Assembly: GCF_964030655.1 (NCBI RefSeq)
Contig: NZ_OZ034915.1
Span: forward strand, 1,364,001 to 1,428,000
Source of the DNA: Spiroplasma endosymbiont of Poecilobothrus nobilitatus
GTDB taxonomy: Bacteria > Bacillota_I > Bacilli_A > Mycoplasmatales > Mycoplasmataceae
Length of the DNA: 64,000 nt
Direction of reading: 5' to 3'
Positions 1 through 12,390 of the stretch are shown in pieces. The position numbers were made by a program, and so were the translations under genes. The notes below the pieces were generated by a model, which saw nothing but the letters and a program-made list of their open reading frames with translations, did not search any database and was not told where the DNA came from. Positions within the stretch are counted from its first letter, which is position 1; every line of letters begins with the position of its first letter.

Positions 1-1589
1 AACGTGCCATTTATTTTACCTTGAACAAACATTTTTCTTATTCATGTTACACGATTAATTATACCCGCTTCCTTTTTAAACGATGTTTGATGTTTTTTGG
101 CTTTAAACATTTTAATTTTATAACCCAAATAAGGATAAATATCTTCTTGTAATTTTTGCATAAAGTCATGAGCATTGATATCATAATGGAATGTGGCATA
201 TTCAAAACCATCAAATTTATCAAAGGTATTAATTATTCATTGTCCATAATATTCAACTATTTCACTTAAATTAATTGCGTTTTTTGGTGTAATAACATTT
301 TCTTCAATTAAGTACTTATCATATTCATTATTTTCATTAATTTTATAGCCACTAAATAAAAATACTGTATGATCGGCACTACCATTAGCATAATCAACGC
401 CAATCGAATAACAATCAAATTCATATTGTTTTGTATTGGCATTATAAAAATCTTGCAAGTTATATTCTTGCATATATTTGCGATAATTTCGTAAAACATA
501 AATACTTGGGTCATTATCATTATATTCAAAACCGTAATATTCTAATTCAAATAAATCAGGTCGCTCTTCTTTATTTGTTAAAACAAGTTTTTTAGTAATA
601 TTAGGAATTTTGTTTCAAACAGCACCCATTGTTAATCTTAAATTAAAAACACCCAAATCGTTAAAAGCTTGTTTATTTTCTGAATATACTTGGTTGTGTT
701 CATTTAAAATAGTTTTAATTCTTTCATTTAACGGTAAATATGGGGTTACAAATTTTTCATAAAAGACATGGTATTTGTCAAAAGGATTAAAAGTGAATTG
801 ATTAGAATAAGTTTTATGAAAATATGTTGTTACTGTATTATATTGTTTTGTCGTGTTATCTCATTCTTGAAATGTCCAAGATAATTCTTTTACTGGAATA
901 GGATTTTCTAAATTATAATGTTCATCGCCAATATCGTTAATGTATTTTTCATAAGACACTTTTAAACTTTTAGAACGAAACATTGAAACTCTTAAATTAT
1001 TATATCTTTTATCTAATTCTTTATCAGTTAAGATTTCTTTTTCTTCGGCATGGATCATTTCATCTGTTCATGCCGATATAATACCACTACCTTTACCAAC
1101 TTTTCCCATAATTTTATTCCCATTAGCATAACCAACAAAAGCAATCCGCACACCACTAGGAAAAATAATTTCGCCACCTTCTTTAACATTTTTCGGTCAA
1201 ATAATCCCATTTTCATTGTCCGGACCTAAATCAATCCCATACTTGTCATATAAGTAATTACATACATTAATTGTATCGCCAAATGTAGTATCTTCATGGG
1301 TATTGGCATATCTTCGTAAAATATTAGATGAAGCATCGGTAAAATTGCAAGCAAAAAATAATTTTTCTGCTAAATGATTTCATGTTTTATTAGTACCTCT
1401 TCCAGCGGAAACAAACTTAAAAAAAGTTGGCGAAGTAAAATATCGGGCATAACTATCACCGACAAAGTCTTTAAATACCTCTCAATCAAACCCAAAATTA
1501 TAGTCACTAAAATTTAAATCATATTTTTTATTTAAATGTTCATAGCTAGTAATTCGTTTTTTATTATTAATTTTAGTAAGGTTTTGCAT
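1..1589 (-). CDS. Phage terminase large subunit, 3' end outside window
   Basis: This is the DNA-packaging motor ATPase/nuclease of a tailed phage, which cuts and translocates phage DNA into proheads. Read with UGA as Trp, the frame is open from the ATG at 1589 to the window edge (about 529 residues). Near residue 65 there is a P-loop-like SAGRGTNKTW, and further on ISAWTDE, which fits a Walker B/catalytic segment. Around residue 385 YSIGVDYANGSADHTVF fits the RNase H-like nuclease domain with its metal-binding Asp. A weak GGAGAT ribosome site precedes the start. It has lost its phage neighbours: other packaging genes lie at about 30.4-32 kb. Family assignment is from motifs; the nuclease end cannot be seen. 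Confidence 0.8.
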
Positions 1590-1594
1590 TTTTA

Positions 1595-3075
1595 AATCAT
1601 CTCCATTTTTGATAAAATATAAATAATTAATTGTTTTTAAGAAAGGTTTTTATGTGATGGAATTAAAACAAAATTTATTAGGAAATTATAAAGAAAGTAA
1701 AATAATAGAAACAAAAAAAGAACTTAAGACTTTTTTGTTTGAAAGAGATAACGAGATATTTAAATTATATCAACAAGGAAAATTATTACAAGGATATAAG
1801 GTTATTTCTAAATTACCAAAAACAATTAAAACAGAATTTGGTGATATTACTGTAAAAAGACGAAGATATGTTAAATATAATCAAGAAAAAAATGAAAATA
1901 TAAATTGTTATCCTTTAGATGATGAACTGGGTTTAAAAAAATACCAAAGAATAGAACAAAATTTAATAAATAAAGTTACTTCATTTTTTGGTGATGGAAA
2001 AAGATATAAAGATATTTTACATACTGCATAAAATGCTAAAATTAGCGAAAGAACATTATCAAATATATTTAAAAATGCTGATTTAGAAAAAGTTGATTAT
2101 ATTAGTAACAAAAATAATAATAAAATTAAAATACCGAATAATGTTTTATATATCCAAATTGATGGAGCTTTTGAACCTATGTGAGAAAATAAAAAAATAG
2201 TTGAAAAAAATATTTTATTTTCAACTATTCATGTTGGCACTGATGAAGAAAAATCAACTAAAAAAAGAAAAGTAATTAAAAAGAAAAAGGGTTGTTTTGA
2301 AATGAATAATACTGCAAGTAGTAATCAAAAAAATGGCAAAGCAAGTATTACTAATTTTATTGATAAAATTTTTAAATTAATGGATACTTATGAAATTAAC
2401 AAAGATACTAAAATTTTAATATTAAGTGATGGTGATCGTTGAATTAAAAAAATTTACAAAGCAATAAAAGAAAAATACAAAAACAACATCGTATCATATA
2501 GTTTGGATAAATTTCATTTAATAAATAGATTTAAACAATTATTTCCCTATCGTAGAAGAAATAAAATTCACATATTAAAATATAATTGAGCAAAAAAATT
2601 TTTCTTTGCTGGATATTATGAAGCATTGTTAAATTTATTAAATTATCATTTACCTTATGTTTTTGGAAATAAAAAGGAATTTTTATTACAAACCATTAAA
2701 TTAATTGAAAATAATGAAGAGGGCGTTAAAAGCCAAGCATTAGAATATAATATTGGTTGTCACATGGAAGGTGATATTTCACATTACATTAAAGCAAGCT
2801 GTTAAAGGTCGAGGAGAAAAAATATATTGTAAAGAAACATTTAACAATATGTTAATTGTTTCAATGTTAAGACTTAATAATAAAGCTAATAAAACTAGTG
2901 AAGAAGAAATTGAATTTAATATTTTTAATTTAAATCCACTTCAAAGTTTAAATCATTTTCAAAACCAGTCTTTATTTATTTAATCAAAAACTTTAACAAA
3001 TTAATTAATGTAATTTAAAAAAGTATTTTTTAGTCTGTCAAAATTCATAATTTTAGAAAATATTTTTTAATTAAA
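1595..3075 (+). mobile_element. ISLre2-like insertion sequence, degenerate
   Basis: The element holds one transposase pseudogene of the UPF0236/ISLre2 type. The right end near 3040-3060 contains a stretch around CTGTCAAAATTCATAA that recurs in altered form near 62580-62610, which suggests it belongs to the terminal repeat. I could not find a matching left repeat, so the limits are approximate. Confidence 0.6.
1654..2983 (+). pseudogene. ISLre2-family (UPF0236) transposase, broken
   Basis: The conceptual product is about 440 residues. It starts with a coiled N-terminal part including a VKRRRYVKY segment, continues with IQIDGAFEPM and LSDGDRWIKK, which fit the catalytic core, and has GCHMEGDISHY near the end, a signature of ISLre2/UPF0236 transposases. 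An in-frame TAA lies at 2029-2031. A +1 frameshift lies near 2791, where one extra A in an A-run shifts the frame just after the signature. UGA serves as Trp at several places. The start is ATG 1657 or the GTG at 1654. With two lesions it should be inactive. Confidence 0.85.
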
Positions 3076-3163
3076 AATTATATTTTTAAAAAAAAGTTGA
3101 ATTTTTTATAAATTTTGTTATCATTTAAGTATAAGCGAAACTTAATTTGTTTCTAATTATTTA

Positions 3164-3466
3164 TTATTTTACTAAAACCTCAAAATAATATATACTACCT
3201 AAATTTTTGACAATATTTAATCCTAAGTTATTTTGTAAACCCAGCATAACATTGCTACGAATCGATGGCATTAATCCATCATCGTAACCTCAAAGACTAT
3301 TTAAGCCTCATTTGTTATTAGTCATAATTGATTGTGGTTTTAATAAAAGACCTAAATTTTTTGCTTCTTTTCATCATATATTAGTTGAAATCAAAATAAA
3401 ACTTGTAGTAATAGGAAAAATAAATATCATTAAATAAAATAATTTTCGCAATTTTATTTTCTCCAT
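3164..3466 (-). pseudogene. N-terminal fragment of secreted protein (copy of 19872-21035)
   Basis: From the ATG at 3466 the frame encodes a signal-like N-terminus (MEKIKLRKLFYLMIFIF) and about 90 residues nearly identical to the start of the 387-residue protein at 19872-21035. Identity stops at about 3197 and the reading frame ends shortly after at 3164. It is a truncated duplicate left by a segmental duplication that also covers the adjoining terminator and permease 3' end. Confidence 0.8.
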
Positions 3467-3551
3467 TTTATATTTTTTGGTTTATAGGTTCAAATTCAAT
3501 TATATTAAAAAAACAAGGTAACAACTAAAACTTCAAAAATAACTTAAAAAT

Positions 3552-3580
3552 AAAAAATCTAAGTTTTGCTTAGATTTTTT
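3552..3580 (-). terminator. Rho-independent terminator after giant permease
   Basis: A 12-bp A/T-capped stem (AAAAAATCTAAG / CTTAGATTTTTT) with a short loop and T-run lies just after the permease stop on the minus strand. An identical hairpin is at 21130-21158 in the duplicated segment. Confidence 0.75.
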
Positions 3581-3592
3581 ATTTTGTTAGGT

Positions 3593-6500
3593 TTATACTT
3601 CGTTTGCATTAACCCGCTCTTGAATACTCATATGATTAATTTTATAAGTTGAAATTCAATATGTTATTAAATAGATTCCTGCCATTAAAATAAAAGTAAT
3701 TGGAATTGTAATTCATGGGAATCCAAATGAAATAATTACTTTAGCAATTGCAATAAACCCATAAACACCTAGTCATAATATTAATCACATTATCCCAACA
3801 CCTAAAATTCATGATAGAAAAGCAAACGGAGTAAATATTCCTAATGTTAAACTATTAATTTCACGATTTGAATATCCTAAAGCTTTCATCACAGCCATAA
3901 ATTTTAAGAAATAATTAACAAATGATTCTGTCATAATATATACAATAATAATAGCAGTTATAATCGTAATAACAACAAAGATAATTGATAAGATACTTGA
4001 AATTCAAGCAAGTTTTTTAATAACTTGCGATTTAATAATTAAATAATCTGTTCCTCCAACCCCACTAGTTAATTGGCCATTCATAAAATCATTCATTGAA
4101 TAGGAACCATCTGAGGAAGAAAGATTAAATCGTGTTATTTGATCAACTTGATCATGATATTTACTAAACTTACCATTAAATCATAACATTGGATTATCAT
4201 ATTTGTTATAATATAGTTCACTAGAACTTGTATTAAAACCAAGAATTTTATTAGCAAGAACTTGATTTACATACGCTCTCGGAACATCATATGAATTTTG
4301 AATTCCAACAACTTTATATTTAATATTTTTAGTAATTTTCCCAATTTTTAATAATCCTTGGCGTAATGCTTCTCGATATCAATTAGTTGGAAATCCCGTT
4401 GTTAAATCACCTGTGCCATTAATTTCTTTATCAAATTTATTATCAAAAGGATGAATAACATAATAATCGCCTTCTTCAGCTTCTTCTTTAGTGACTACTC
4501 TCTGATCAACGGGGCTATTAAGGTCTAACAGCCCAGGCAAACGACGTCCTGTTGTTGCAGAAATCGTTGAATTTTGAAATTCACCTTGTTTAAAAGCATT
4601 AACTGGTAATTTTAAAACAAAATTTTTAATATTATAATAATCTTGAATTTTACCATTTTTATTTTCAAAACCAACACGTGTTTTGTTTCCAATTGTTAAT
4701 TTTGTTAAATCAAGGGTAAACGGATTAAGATTATCATCAGACGAACCACCTGGTAACTCATATGACCATTCTGCTTGGTCAACAGTACAATGAAGTGCAT
4801 CATCACAATACTGTAACTGCTGAACACTAGTAGTAGTTTCAATTATTTTATCTAACAATAAATTATATTTACTTTCTGCGGATTTATTTAGAACCATTGG
4901 AATTAAATCTGTCCCAATATTTAAATTTTTACTATTATCTAAAATTTTTTTAACTGTATGATTTGGAAAAATAATTGTTTTATTATTTACATTAATTCCA
5001 TATGTTGGAAGAATAAAACTTGAATCTGATATATTTGTTGTATATCCGGTATAAACATCTTCATTTTTTGAATTATAAGTTGAAGTTCCGAAAGTAAAAT
5101 TAAATTGTAATTTAGCCAAATCATCTTTTAACCACATTGCTCGAATTTTACCTGGCATAATATCACTTGTCGCATATTGCACACAATAAGTCCAACGGCC
5201 AATAATATTTGGGTCTGTTGGATGAACTGGTGGTTTACCAAAAGCACGTGGCATTATTGAACATAATAAAGTATCAATTTTATTTCGAATATCAACATTT
5301 TCACCATAACGTTTATACATATCATAAAAAGTACCAATTGATAAACTTGTTCCTTTTCCAACCATAAAATTAAAAATAATCATATTATTTAATTGTTGTG
5401 CATATAAATGAGCATTTTTAGCATTAATATCATTTTTTGTTGATAGCCATTTTCCATTATATAAATAATCACTTACTAAATAATTTTTAATTAATGGATA
5501 TGCTGCCTCAGATGAAAAACCAGAACCATTTCAGTCATACATTTCATAGCGACTAATAGGAATATTACCAATAACATTTGTATATTCATACTCGTTATTA
5601 TAATTTAAATTGGCATAATAATCTTTACTAAATTTATTGATTGCTGTTGGAATTAAAGTTGCTAATGTTAAAGATAAACTAGCAACAAAAAATGTTAAGA
5701 AAAACCAACCAATTTTTTTTATTGAAACAGCCATCATCACAAAACGAAATTTTGTTGTAAATTTTTTAAAATGAAAAATATTACTAATAGAATAAACTAA
5801 TTTTGAAGTTTTAATATTTTTATTCGGATTTAATAAATCTAATGGGCTAATTATTAATTGCCGAATTGCTGTTACTAAAATTGACAAACTACTAACAAGA
5901 CCAATAATTCCAAAACAAATTGCAAATGTAATTAACGAAAATGAAAAGTTAACTGGAATAACAAAATAACTATTGAAAACACTCATAATAGGTAATTGTA
6001 AAAATACACCAATAATTCATCCAACCGGAACTCCAATTCCAGTTACTACAATCGCATGAGCTAAATAAGAACTAGCAATTGTTAGTCCACTATAACCATT
6101 TGCTTTTAAAATTCCATTTTCAATTTTTTGTTGATTAATAATTTTTTTAATTAAAATTACTAATGTAAAAATTAAAATAATTAAGAAAATAACACATAAA
6201 ATAATTGTAATCGTACGATAAAATTTAATTGTAGTTCCTAACAAAGAATAACGTAAGTAAACTAACTTTGTTTCATCGCGGCTTTGTAATGGGGCATTTT
6301 TATCACTTGGATTATTTAAAATTCAAAAATCATCTGCTAAATATTTTTTAAAATTTTCAAAGGCTGTACCTTTATTTTCCGGTAAACCGACATAATTAAT
6401 ATATAATGTAGAATTTTCTTCAATATCAGTGTTAGCAGCAATAGACTCACTACGATAAACTTTTTCATAAACATAAATAATACCATCTGTTTTTGGATCT

Positions 6501-7840
6501 GGAAAAACATCAGTATCATAAATTGTTGGATAAATATTAGCTGGATCTCCACCAATAGCACCAACAAATAAATTTGAATTTTCACCAATTGTAAGTTGGT
6601 CTCCTACTTTTAATTTTTGACTACGCCCAAATTGCGGCGTAATAACAACATACACATCATTAATTGAATTAGTTGGATCAAAGGAATCATATTTTTTAAT
6701 AAATTTTAATTTATCATCCGATAATAATTGTGTTCAATTAATAATTTTATATTTTAAATTTGTTATTAAATCTCAATATGCATATTGTTCACGTAACTGA
6801 AATGAAAAGTTTGAAGCTTTGGCAACTAATGCATAATAGGCTTTTGTCAAACCATAAGGACCATAAGGTTGATTCCGAAAACTATTATTCTTATTATTTT
6901 GATTATAAAAATCATTAACACTAAAAACAGCATTTTCAATATTATTATTATAACCAACATCAAGATTATTATTAATAGTTGGTGAATAATAAAGACTAAT
7001 TTTTGTTAAAGGATGTGATGTATCTTTTACTAAAAAACTTAAATCACCATTTAATTTTTCCTCAAATATTCTATTTTTAATGCTAGCTTTAGTAGGGATT
7101 TTATCTACACTTCCTCGTAAATCAACATCTTTTTTTCATTTTGTTATACCATTATTAACAAAATCAATAACAGCATCTTTTAATTTTGTTTCATCTGTTA
7201 TACCTGGATATTTCTTATTTAAATATGCAATAATTAAATTTACTGTATTTTGTGAAATATCACTATGCGTAAAATTATTCATAAATTCTTCAATCAAAGG
7301 TAAATTATTTTGATTAAAAAGATAACCTTTCTGATCATATAATTGTCCAATTACAGAAGCTTGAAAATATTCACTATTAAAGTTGAAACGATATAAACCA
7401 TTATTTAAAAAATTTAAAGCACTTTTATCAAGAACAGTAAAAATAATATTACTTACTTTATTTGTTTTAGAATCAAAAGTAAATTTTATTTCAACATTAT
7501 TATCCAATGCTTTTAATGCGCCATCTTCACCTAAATGAGCATAAGGCAATGTTCACTGTTCCCCATTAACATCAGTAATTAAATGATAATCATTGCTAAA
7601 AGCATACCATGGAGTAATTGTTTCTACATTTTGTCCTGTTTTCTTTTTACTGTCAAATCTTAATAAATAATCATAAGAAAAAGTTCCTTCCCCCATAAAT
7701 GAATATGCATTAGTTAAACATGTATTAACAATTCACGAAGAAGTTGTTAATAATGTTAAAAGCGCAGCTAATATTATAAAAATAATTAACTGTGCTTTTT
7801 GCTTAAACATACTTTTTAATGTTTGTAAAAACAGCAACAT
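3593..7840 (-). CDS. Giant FtsX-like permease (MacB/LolC type), 1415 aa
   Basis: This is a large integral membrane permease of the FtsX superfamily, which normally pairs with a cytoplasmic ABC ATPase to move lipoproteins, peptides or drugs, or to transmit signals across the membrane. One transmembrane helix lies at about residues 12-34, followed by a long extracellular domain to about 530. A first FtsX domain follows (about 533-690, with NGILKANGYSG), then another helix, a second long extracellular domain (about 715-1265) and a C-terminal FtsX domain (KFMAVMKALGYSNREI). AGGAGA precedes the ATG at 7840. The gene is 29 bp after a lipoprotein gene, suggesting one transcript. Length is about twice that of a typical MacB. 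Its substrate and ATPase are unknown. UGA codons are read as Trp; no break is seen. Confidence 0.85.
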
Positions 7841-7869
7841 TTTTAGATCTCCTCTTTTTCAATTAACTA

Positions 7870-10194
7870 TTAATAATAACGAGTATTGTTATAGTATCAA
7901 ACAAAATCACTTAATAAATATGAATTTTTTGTTAAATCATCTTTAATCCCTGGATTATATAAGAAACGAGCTTGATTATTAAATTGAACAACATAACTAT
8001 ATTTAATTTTGTCACTATTTGTTAAATATTCATTACCCTCTCCATCATAATCAACTCAGTCTTGATTGTTTCATGTTTCGCCCTCTGGTGCAATATTATG
8101 ACGTTGTTTTGGGTCTTTTTTTTGTTCAACATATGAAGGAGAATTCCCTGAAGCGGGATCAGTATATCCTAATGGTTTTTTATGACGTTCTAATTTAGTT
8201 GAAGCATCTTTTGGACCATAGTAATCTAATTGATAACGAATACCCGTTACAGAACCATTAGTTACAATTGCCCCTAATTTTGAACCATCTACGCCAGTTC
8301 CTGATGCTGTAATATATCATTTCCGATCTAAGAAGATATTATCAAATCAATCTTCTGCCATTATTTTATTAACTTGACTTGTTAATTCACCAATATAACC
8401 ATTTTGTAAATCTAATATTTGTGTAATAAATTTATGCATTAATTCATGATCAGGATAAGTGTTATTCCCTCCATGCGCTCAAATATTAATGATATCAAAT
8501 AATGACCCTTGTTTATATTGACCTGTTTGTTCATCAAAACCATAACTATTTAAGATAAAATTAGCATATTTTCTATTAGGATCAGCTGCCATTAAGTCAT
8601 CTTTAAAGCCATTTTTATTCGGTCCTTCATTATAAACATTATCAATTGTTTTAACATTATCAATATTTAAATTATAATGCCCTTCACTATCACTAGTGTA
8701 AAATCAATTTGCTAATCCTGCAATTCCTTTTAATAAATTAAACAAATCAAAGTTTGGTGCGTTTAACATTTGCAATAATGTTCGAATTAAACCAACAACA
8801 CTATCTTCAGCAAAATTCCCAATTAAGCCTTGAAATTTTAAAAGACCCTCATAAACTGTGTTTGACATTATGCGGTTAAATTTTTGAACATCAAAGTTTG
8901 AACCTTCTTTTGATAAAGCTTCTGTAAATCAATTTTCTAAAACAGAATACCATTTTAAAAAGGCATTTTTATGTTCTTTTTTATCACTTGTTAGATCTAA
9001 ATATTGCTTCTCCCCTGACATAATCACGGTTAGAGATTTTGTCACAACTGGACTGTTAAAAATATCATAAAGTTTCATGATTTGAATTGTTTTATCAGGG
9101 TTATCTAATTCACCATCACTTTGTTTTTCAACATTAATAACTGTTTTTTCAATAGTATCACGACTAAATATTTCTAATAATGGACTATTTGGTTTAACAT
9201 TACCTGAGCTATCAAAAAACTGACTTTTTATTTGTTTTAAAATAAAAAACGGTGCTGCTAAAAAAATTCCTGCAGTTTTTTCACCAGAACGATTATTTTG
9301 AATAAATGGTAATAATTGTGCTAATGAATATAAAACTGGTAATTCTAATCCTGGCCCAAATTGACCTAACATAGTAATTGCTTCATCAAAATATTTTAAA
9401 CCAAATAAATCATATAATGAACTTGACTGGTTCGCCACAGCCTTTCCAAATTTAATTTCTTCACCACCATCTTTATAAGACAAAATTGACTTTGTTGGCG
9501 GTGTTGAAAGTGAATTATGATATAAAATATTTGATACATAAGGACCCGATGATGAGTCATAATAATTACTTCATTCAGCCGTTCTGTTAATATAATTAAT
9601 AACTGATTCTGATTTTTGTGACAATGTATTTGCTAAAGCTCCAGTTCCATATTGAGCTCATGCTAAATTTGGATTTGCAACAAAATCTGTGTAACGCCCT
9701 GTTGCATATGTTTTATTGCTAGGATGTCCTTGGTTAGCTTCTGTATTTCACTTTGAAAAATCAGTCATTGCAGCAATTGATGACATTAAATTATAAGTAT
9801 TTCGCTCTGGTTGATAATTATTATCTGTTGCTTTTCAAGGATTATAATAAAGATTATTTATTTTTTTATATTCTTCAACATAATCTTTAATTTTAATTTC
9901 TTTCCCGCTTTTAGTAGTAAAGACTCCTTTTAAATTTCTTCCAACATTGTTTAAAAAATACTGTAATGTTGGAAACCCATAAGTATTCATATTTTCATGA
10001 CGACTAGCAATTAAAATTTTAGCAATTGTACTAGTATATTTGACTAAATTTCGAATTGTTGGGTCGATTTTATTAAGTTCACTATCAAAATAATTATTAT
10101 TTTGACTATTTTTTCCTTTTGCACAAGAAACTACCCCTAACATACTTGCTGACATTAAAGTTGTAGATCCTAATATAGAAAGTAATTTTTTCAT
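7870..10194 (-). CDS. Large lipoprotein, 774 aa, partner of giant permease
   Basis: The N-terminus is a lipoprotein signal peptide: basic MKKLL, a hydrophobic stretch, then the lipobox GVVSC with the lipidated Cys near residue 24. The mature part is hydrophilic and predicted to be outside the membrane; I recognise no domain. The ATG at 10194 was chosen over the GTG at 10203 because AGGAG lies at the right distance only from the ATG. It lies 29 bp upstream of the 1415-residue FtsX-like permease, so it may be its substrate-binding or accessory subunit; that is inferred from position only. Tyr and Asn are abundant, and the protein ends in VWYYNNTRYY. Confidence 0.8.
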
Positions 10195-10262
10195 TTCCTT
10201 CACTCCTTTTATATTTATTAAATTTTTATAAAAATAATTAATTTAAAAGTCAGCAGATAACA

Positions 10263-11123
10263 TTAAATTATCATTACCTGCTTATAACCATTAATAAAAA
10301 TTGTTGTATATTTAATTGGCTTATCCATACTCAAACAATTATTTTTAATTGATAAAACAAAATATTTTAAATGATCATTGTTTTTTTTATGATTTTGTGT
10401 TTTAGCATTATTTTTATTTATTAAAACAACATTTCAAAAATAAATTCAAAGTAAAATAATTATAAAAATATTTTTAAAAATTATTGATAATTTAATATCA
10501 TTTATATTTTCAATAAAATATAAATTTAAAATTAAACACAATAATAACAAAATAAAACCAAACGATAATCTCCGAAAAATTTGTTTTACTTCCATTACGC
10601 TATTATTAATTACAATAGTACTAATTAAACTTCCATAACCAATCATTCATAAAATTAAATAAAATGAGTTGTTTTTTGTTTTTAAAAATGCATTAAAAAT
10701 AAAATTAAAAATAACTGGAGCAAAAATAATTAAAAAGAAAATAGCAATTAATTTATTAAATAAAACAATAAAATTAAAATATTTTGTCTTTGTTGTGCTA
10801 ACAAAGATAGCTAATAATAAAAAAATAAAATTTAATAAATTAATTGTTGATCTTTCTATTCATCCAAAAGAAAATTGAATAAAAATATTAAGAATAAGCA
10901 AAATTGATAAATTGCTAATAAAAGTAAAAATAAAGCTAATAATTGCAAATTTAGTAAAGGTGTTATTAATATTTTTAATAGATTTTGTTTTTAAAAAACT
11001 AATGCGGATTAAAATACTAATAATGAAAAAAATAAAAATTCAAAAAAAAATTGATGAAAAGATATTATTTATAAAGTTAATAAATCTATTAAAAGTGATA
11101 TTAGATAAAAAATTTATTAACAT
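10263..11123 (-). CDS. Polytopic membrane protein, 286 aa, unknown function
   Basis: From the ATG at 11123 (GGAGCG upstream) the product has roughly six or seven very hydrophobic segments rich in Ile, Phe and Leu, with basic residues between them (for example after residues 45, 115 and 150). The C-terminal 60 residues are more polar. No family motif is recognised. It is 68 bp upstream of the large lipoprotein gene and could belong to the same operon as the FtsX-like permease. Base composition is extremely AT-rich, with long A and T runs. Confidence 0.65.
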
Positions 11124-11159
11124 TTTTTCCGCTCCTATATTTTTACATAGTAATATTTT

Positions 11160-11207
11160 ACAAAAAAAAAAAAAAAAAACAAAGGGCTATTTTTGCTTTT
11201 TTTAAGA
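11160..11207 (-). terminator. Probable terminator of rplJL with long homopolymer
   Basis: Downstream of rplL a short hairpin (AAAGCAAAAATAGCCCTTT region) is followed by an 18-base A run, a T run in the minus-strand RNA. The stem is weak; the homopolymer is the stronger signal. Confidence 0.4.
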
Positions 11208-11215
11208 AAATTAAA

Positions 11216-11581
11216 TTATTTAAGGTCAACTGAAGCTCCGGCTGCCACTAATTGTCCTTTAATTTCTTCTGCTTCTTCTACCTTTACTTTTTCTTTAATT
11301 ACTGCTGGTAATTTATCAACAATTTCTTTTGCTGCCATTAATTCTTTTCCAGTAATTTCTTTAACTAATTTAATAATTGCAACTTTACTTGGTCCTGTAT
11401 CTGTTAACACAATATTAACCTCTGAAGAACCAGCTGCCGCTCCTCCTTCTGCAGGAGCGGCAGCAGTTGCTGCTGCAGCTACAACACCAAAATGATCTTC
11501 AATTGCTTTTACTAATTCATTTAAATCCGATAATTTCATTTCTTCTAATGCTTTAATAATATCATCTTTTGATAATGCCAT
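11216..11581 (-). CDS. rplL: 50S ribosomal protein L7/L12
   Basis: L7/L12 forms the ribosomal stalk that recruits translation GTPases. The 121-residue product has the dimerising N-terminal domain (MALSKDDIIKALEEMKL), an Ala/Gly-rich hinge at about residues 36-52, and the C-terminal factor-binding domain ending in AAGASVDLK, including the conserved KVAIIKLVKEITG. GAGGAAAAT precedes the ATG. It follows rplJ by 55 bp, the standard order, and shares its promoter and leader. Confidence 0.97.
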   Translation of the reverse strand: MALSKDDIIKALEEMKLSDLNELVKAIEDHFGVVAAAATAAAPAEGGAAAGSSEVNIVLTDTGPSKVAIIKLVKEITGKELMAAKEIVDKLPAVIKEKVKVEEAEEIKGQLVAAGASVDLK

Positions 11582-11636
11582 AATATTTTCCTCCTCATTA
11601 AGATTTTTCTATAAAATCTTTGAATAACATAACTAA

Positions 11637-12128
11637 TTATTCAGTTTTTGTTTTAATAATTTCTTTAACTGCTATTATAAACATACGTAATGGGTATAAT
11701 AAACTTGCTCCAAACATTGATAGTAACTCATCTTTTGTTGGTAACGCTGCAATTTCAACAATTGCTTTTGTGTCTAAAACTTTACCCTCATAAATTCCAG
11801 CTTTTAATTTTATTGCTGGATGTATTTTTTCAAATTTTGCTAAAGTTTTTGCGGCAGCCATCTGTTCACCTGTACCAAACGCAAAAGCATTAGGACCTGT
11901 TAAAAATTGGTCTAATTCAGCAAATCCTGCTTCTTTAGCAGCCAAACTTACTAAGTTATTTTTATATACTTTAATGTTTACATCTTGTTTTGTAAGCATT
12001 CTTCTTAGTTCTGTAAATTCAGCAACCGTTAATTTTTGATATTCAACAATAACTGCTGAATTAGCATTTTTAAAGTTATTAACAATTTCATTAACAACTG
12101 CTGTTTTATTTTTCATTGCTGGCTTCAT
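11637..12128 (-). CDS. rplJ: 50S ribosomal protein L10
   Basis: L10 anchors the L7/L12 stalk to 23S rRNA. The 163-residue product has the usual KNKTAVVNEIVNNFKNANSAVIVEYQKLTVAE start, the KVYKNNLVSLAAKE motif and a C-terminal helix for L7/L12 dimers. GGGAGGTGAAG lies just before the ATG at 12128. A long untranslated leader with an L10-binding-like motif and an attenuator hairpin lies upstream, so expression is probably autoregulated. Confidence 0.96.
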   Translation of the reverse strand: MKPAMKNKTAVVNEIVNNFKNANSAVIVEYQKLTVAEFTELRRMLTKQDVNIKVYKNNLVSLAAKEAGFAELDQFLTGPNAFAFGTGEQMAAAKTLAKFEKIHPAIKLKAGIYEGKVLDTKAIVEIAALPTKDELLSMFGASLLYPLRMFIIAVKEIIKTKTE

Positions 12129-12316
12129 TCTTCACCTCCCTATAATAATTTTAAAAGCAAAGGCAATTAACCAATGGATTAATTGCCTAAAACATTATTT
12201 AAATAATATAAAAACATGTCATTGTTCTATATCTCAATAATGCCTCGGCAACATAATTAAGATTTAATAAAATCCGTTGCTGTCTATGGTATTTTGATGA
12301 CTATGGTACAATACCA
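12129..12316 (-). promoter_or_regulatory. L10 leader with attenuator hairpin
   Basis: The minus-strand leader of about 190 nt contains TGTTGCCGAGGCATTAT (near 12240-12256), which resembles the conserved L10-binding part of Firmicutes L10 leaders. A 10-bp perfect hairpin follows at 12161-12188 (AGGCAATTAA / TTAATTGCCT, 8-nt loop), then a T-rich run. This fits autogenous control by L10/L12. The match is by eye. Confidence 0.7.
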
Positions 12317-12322
12317 ATTAAT

Positions 12323-12351
12323 ATAGTATTATAATTTTTGTTAAAAGTCAA
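12323..12351 (-). promoter_or_regulatory. rplJL promoter
   Basis: TTGACT (12346-12351), a 17-bp spacer and TACTAT (12323-12328) make a good sigma-70/SigA promoter on the minus strand, about 190 bp before rplJ. Confidence 0.75.
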
Positions 12352-12390
12352 ATAAAAAACATTATTTTAAAAAATTTTATTAATCTTGTT

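Noticed and set aside
10669-11205. Plus-strand Lys/Ile-rich ORFs
   Set aside because: Complement of the very hydrophobic membrane protein gene at 10263-11123.
11193-11495. Plus-strand ORF of 100 codons opposite rplL
   Set aside because: Shadow of the Ala-rich L7/L12 gene; low-complexity translation and no ribosome site.
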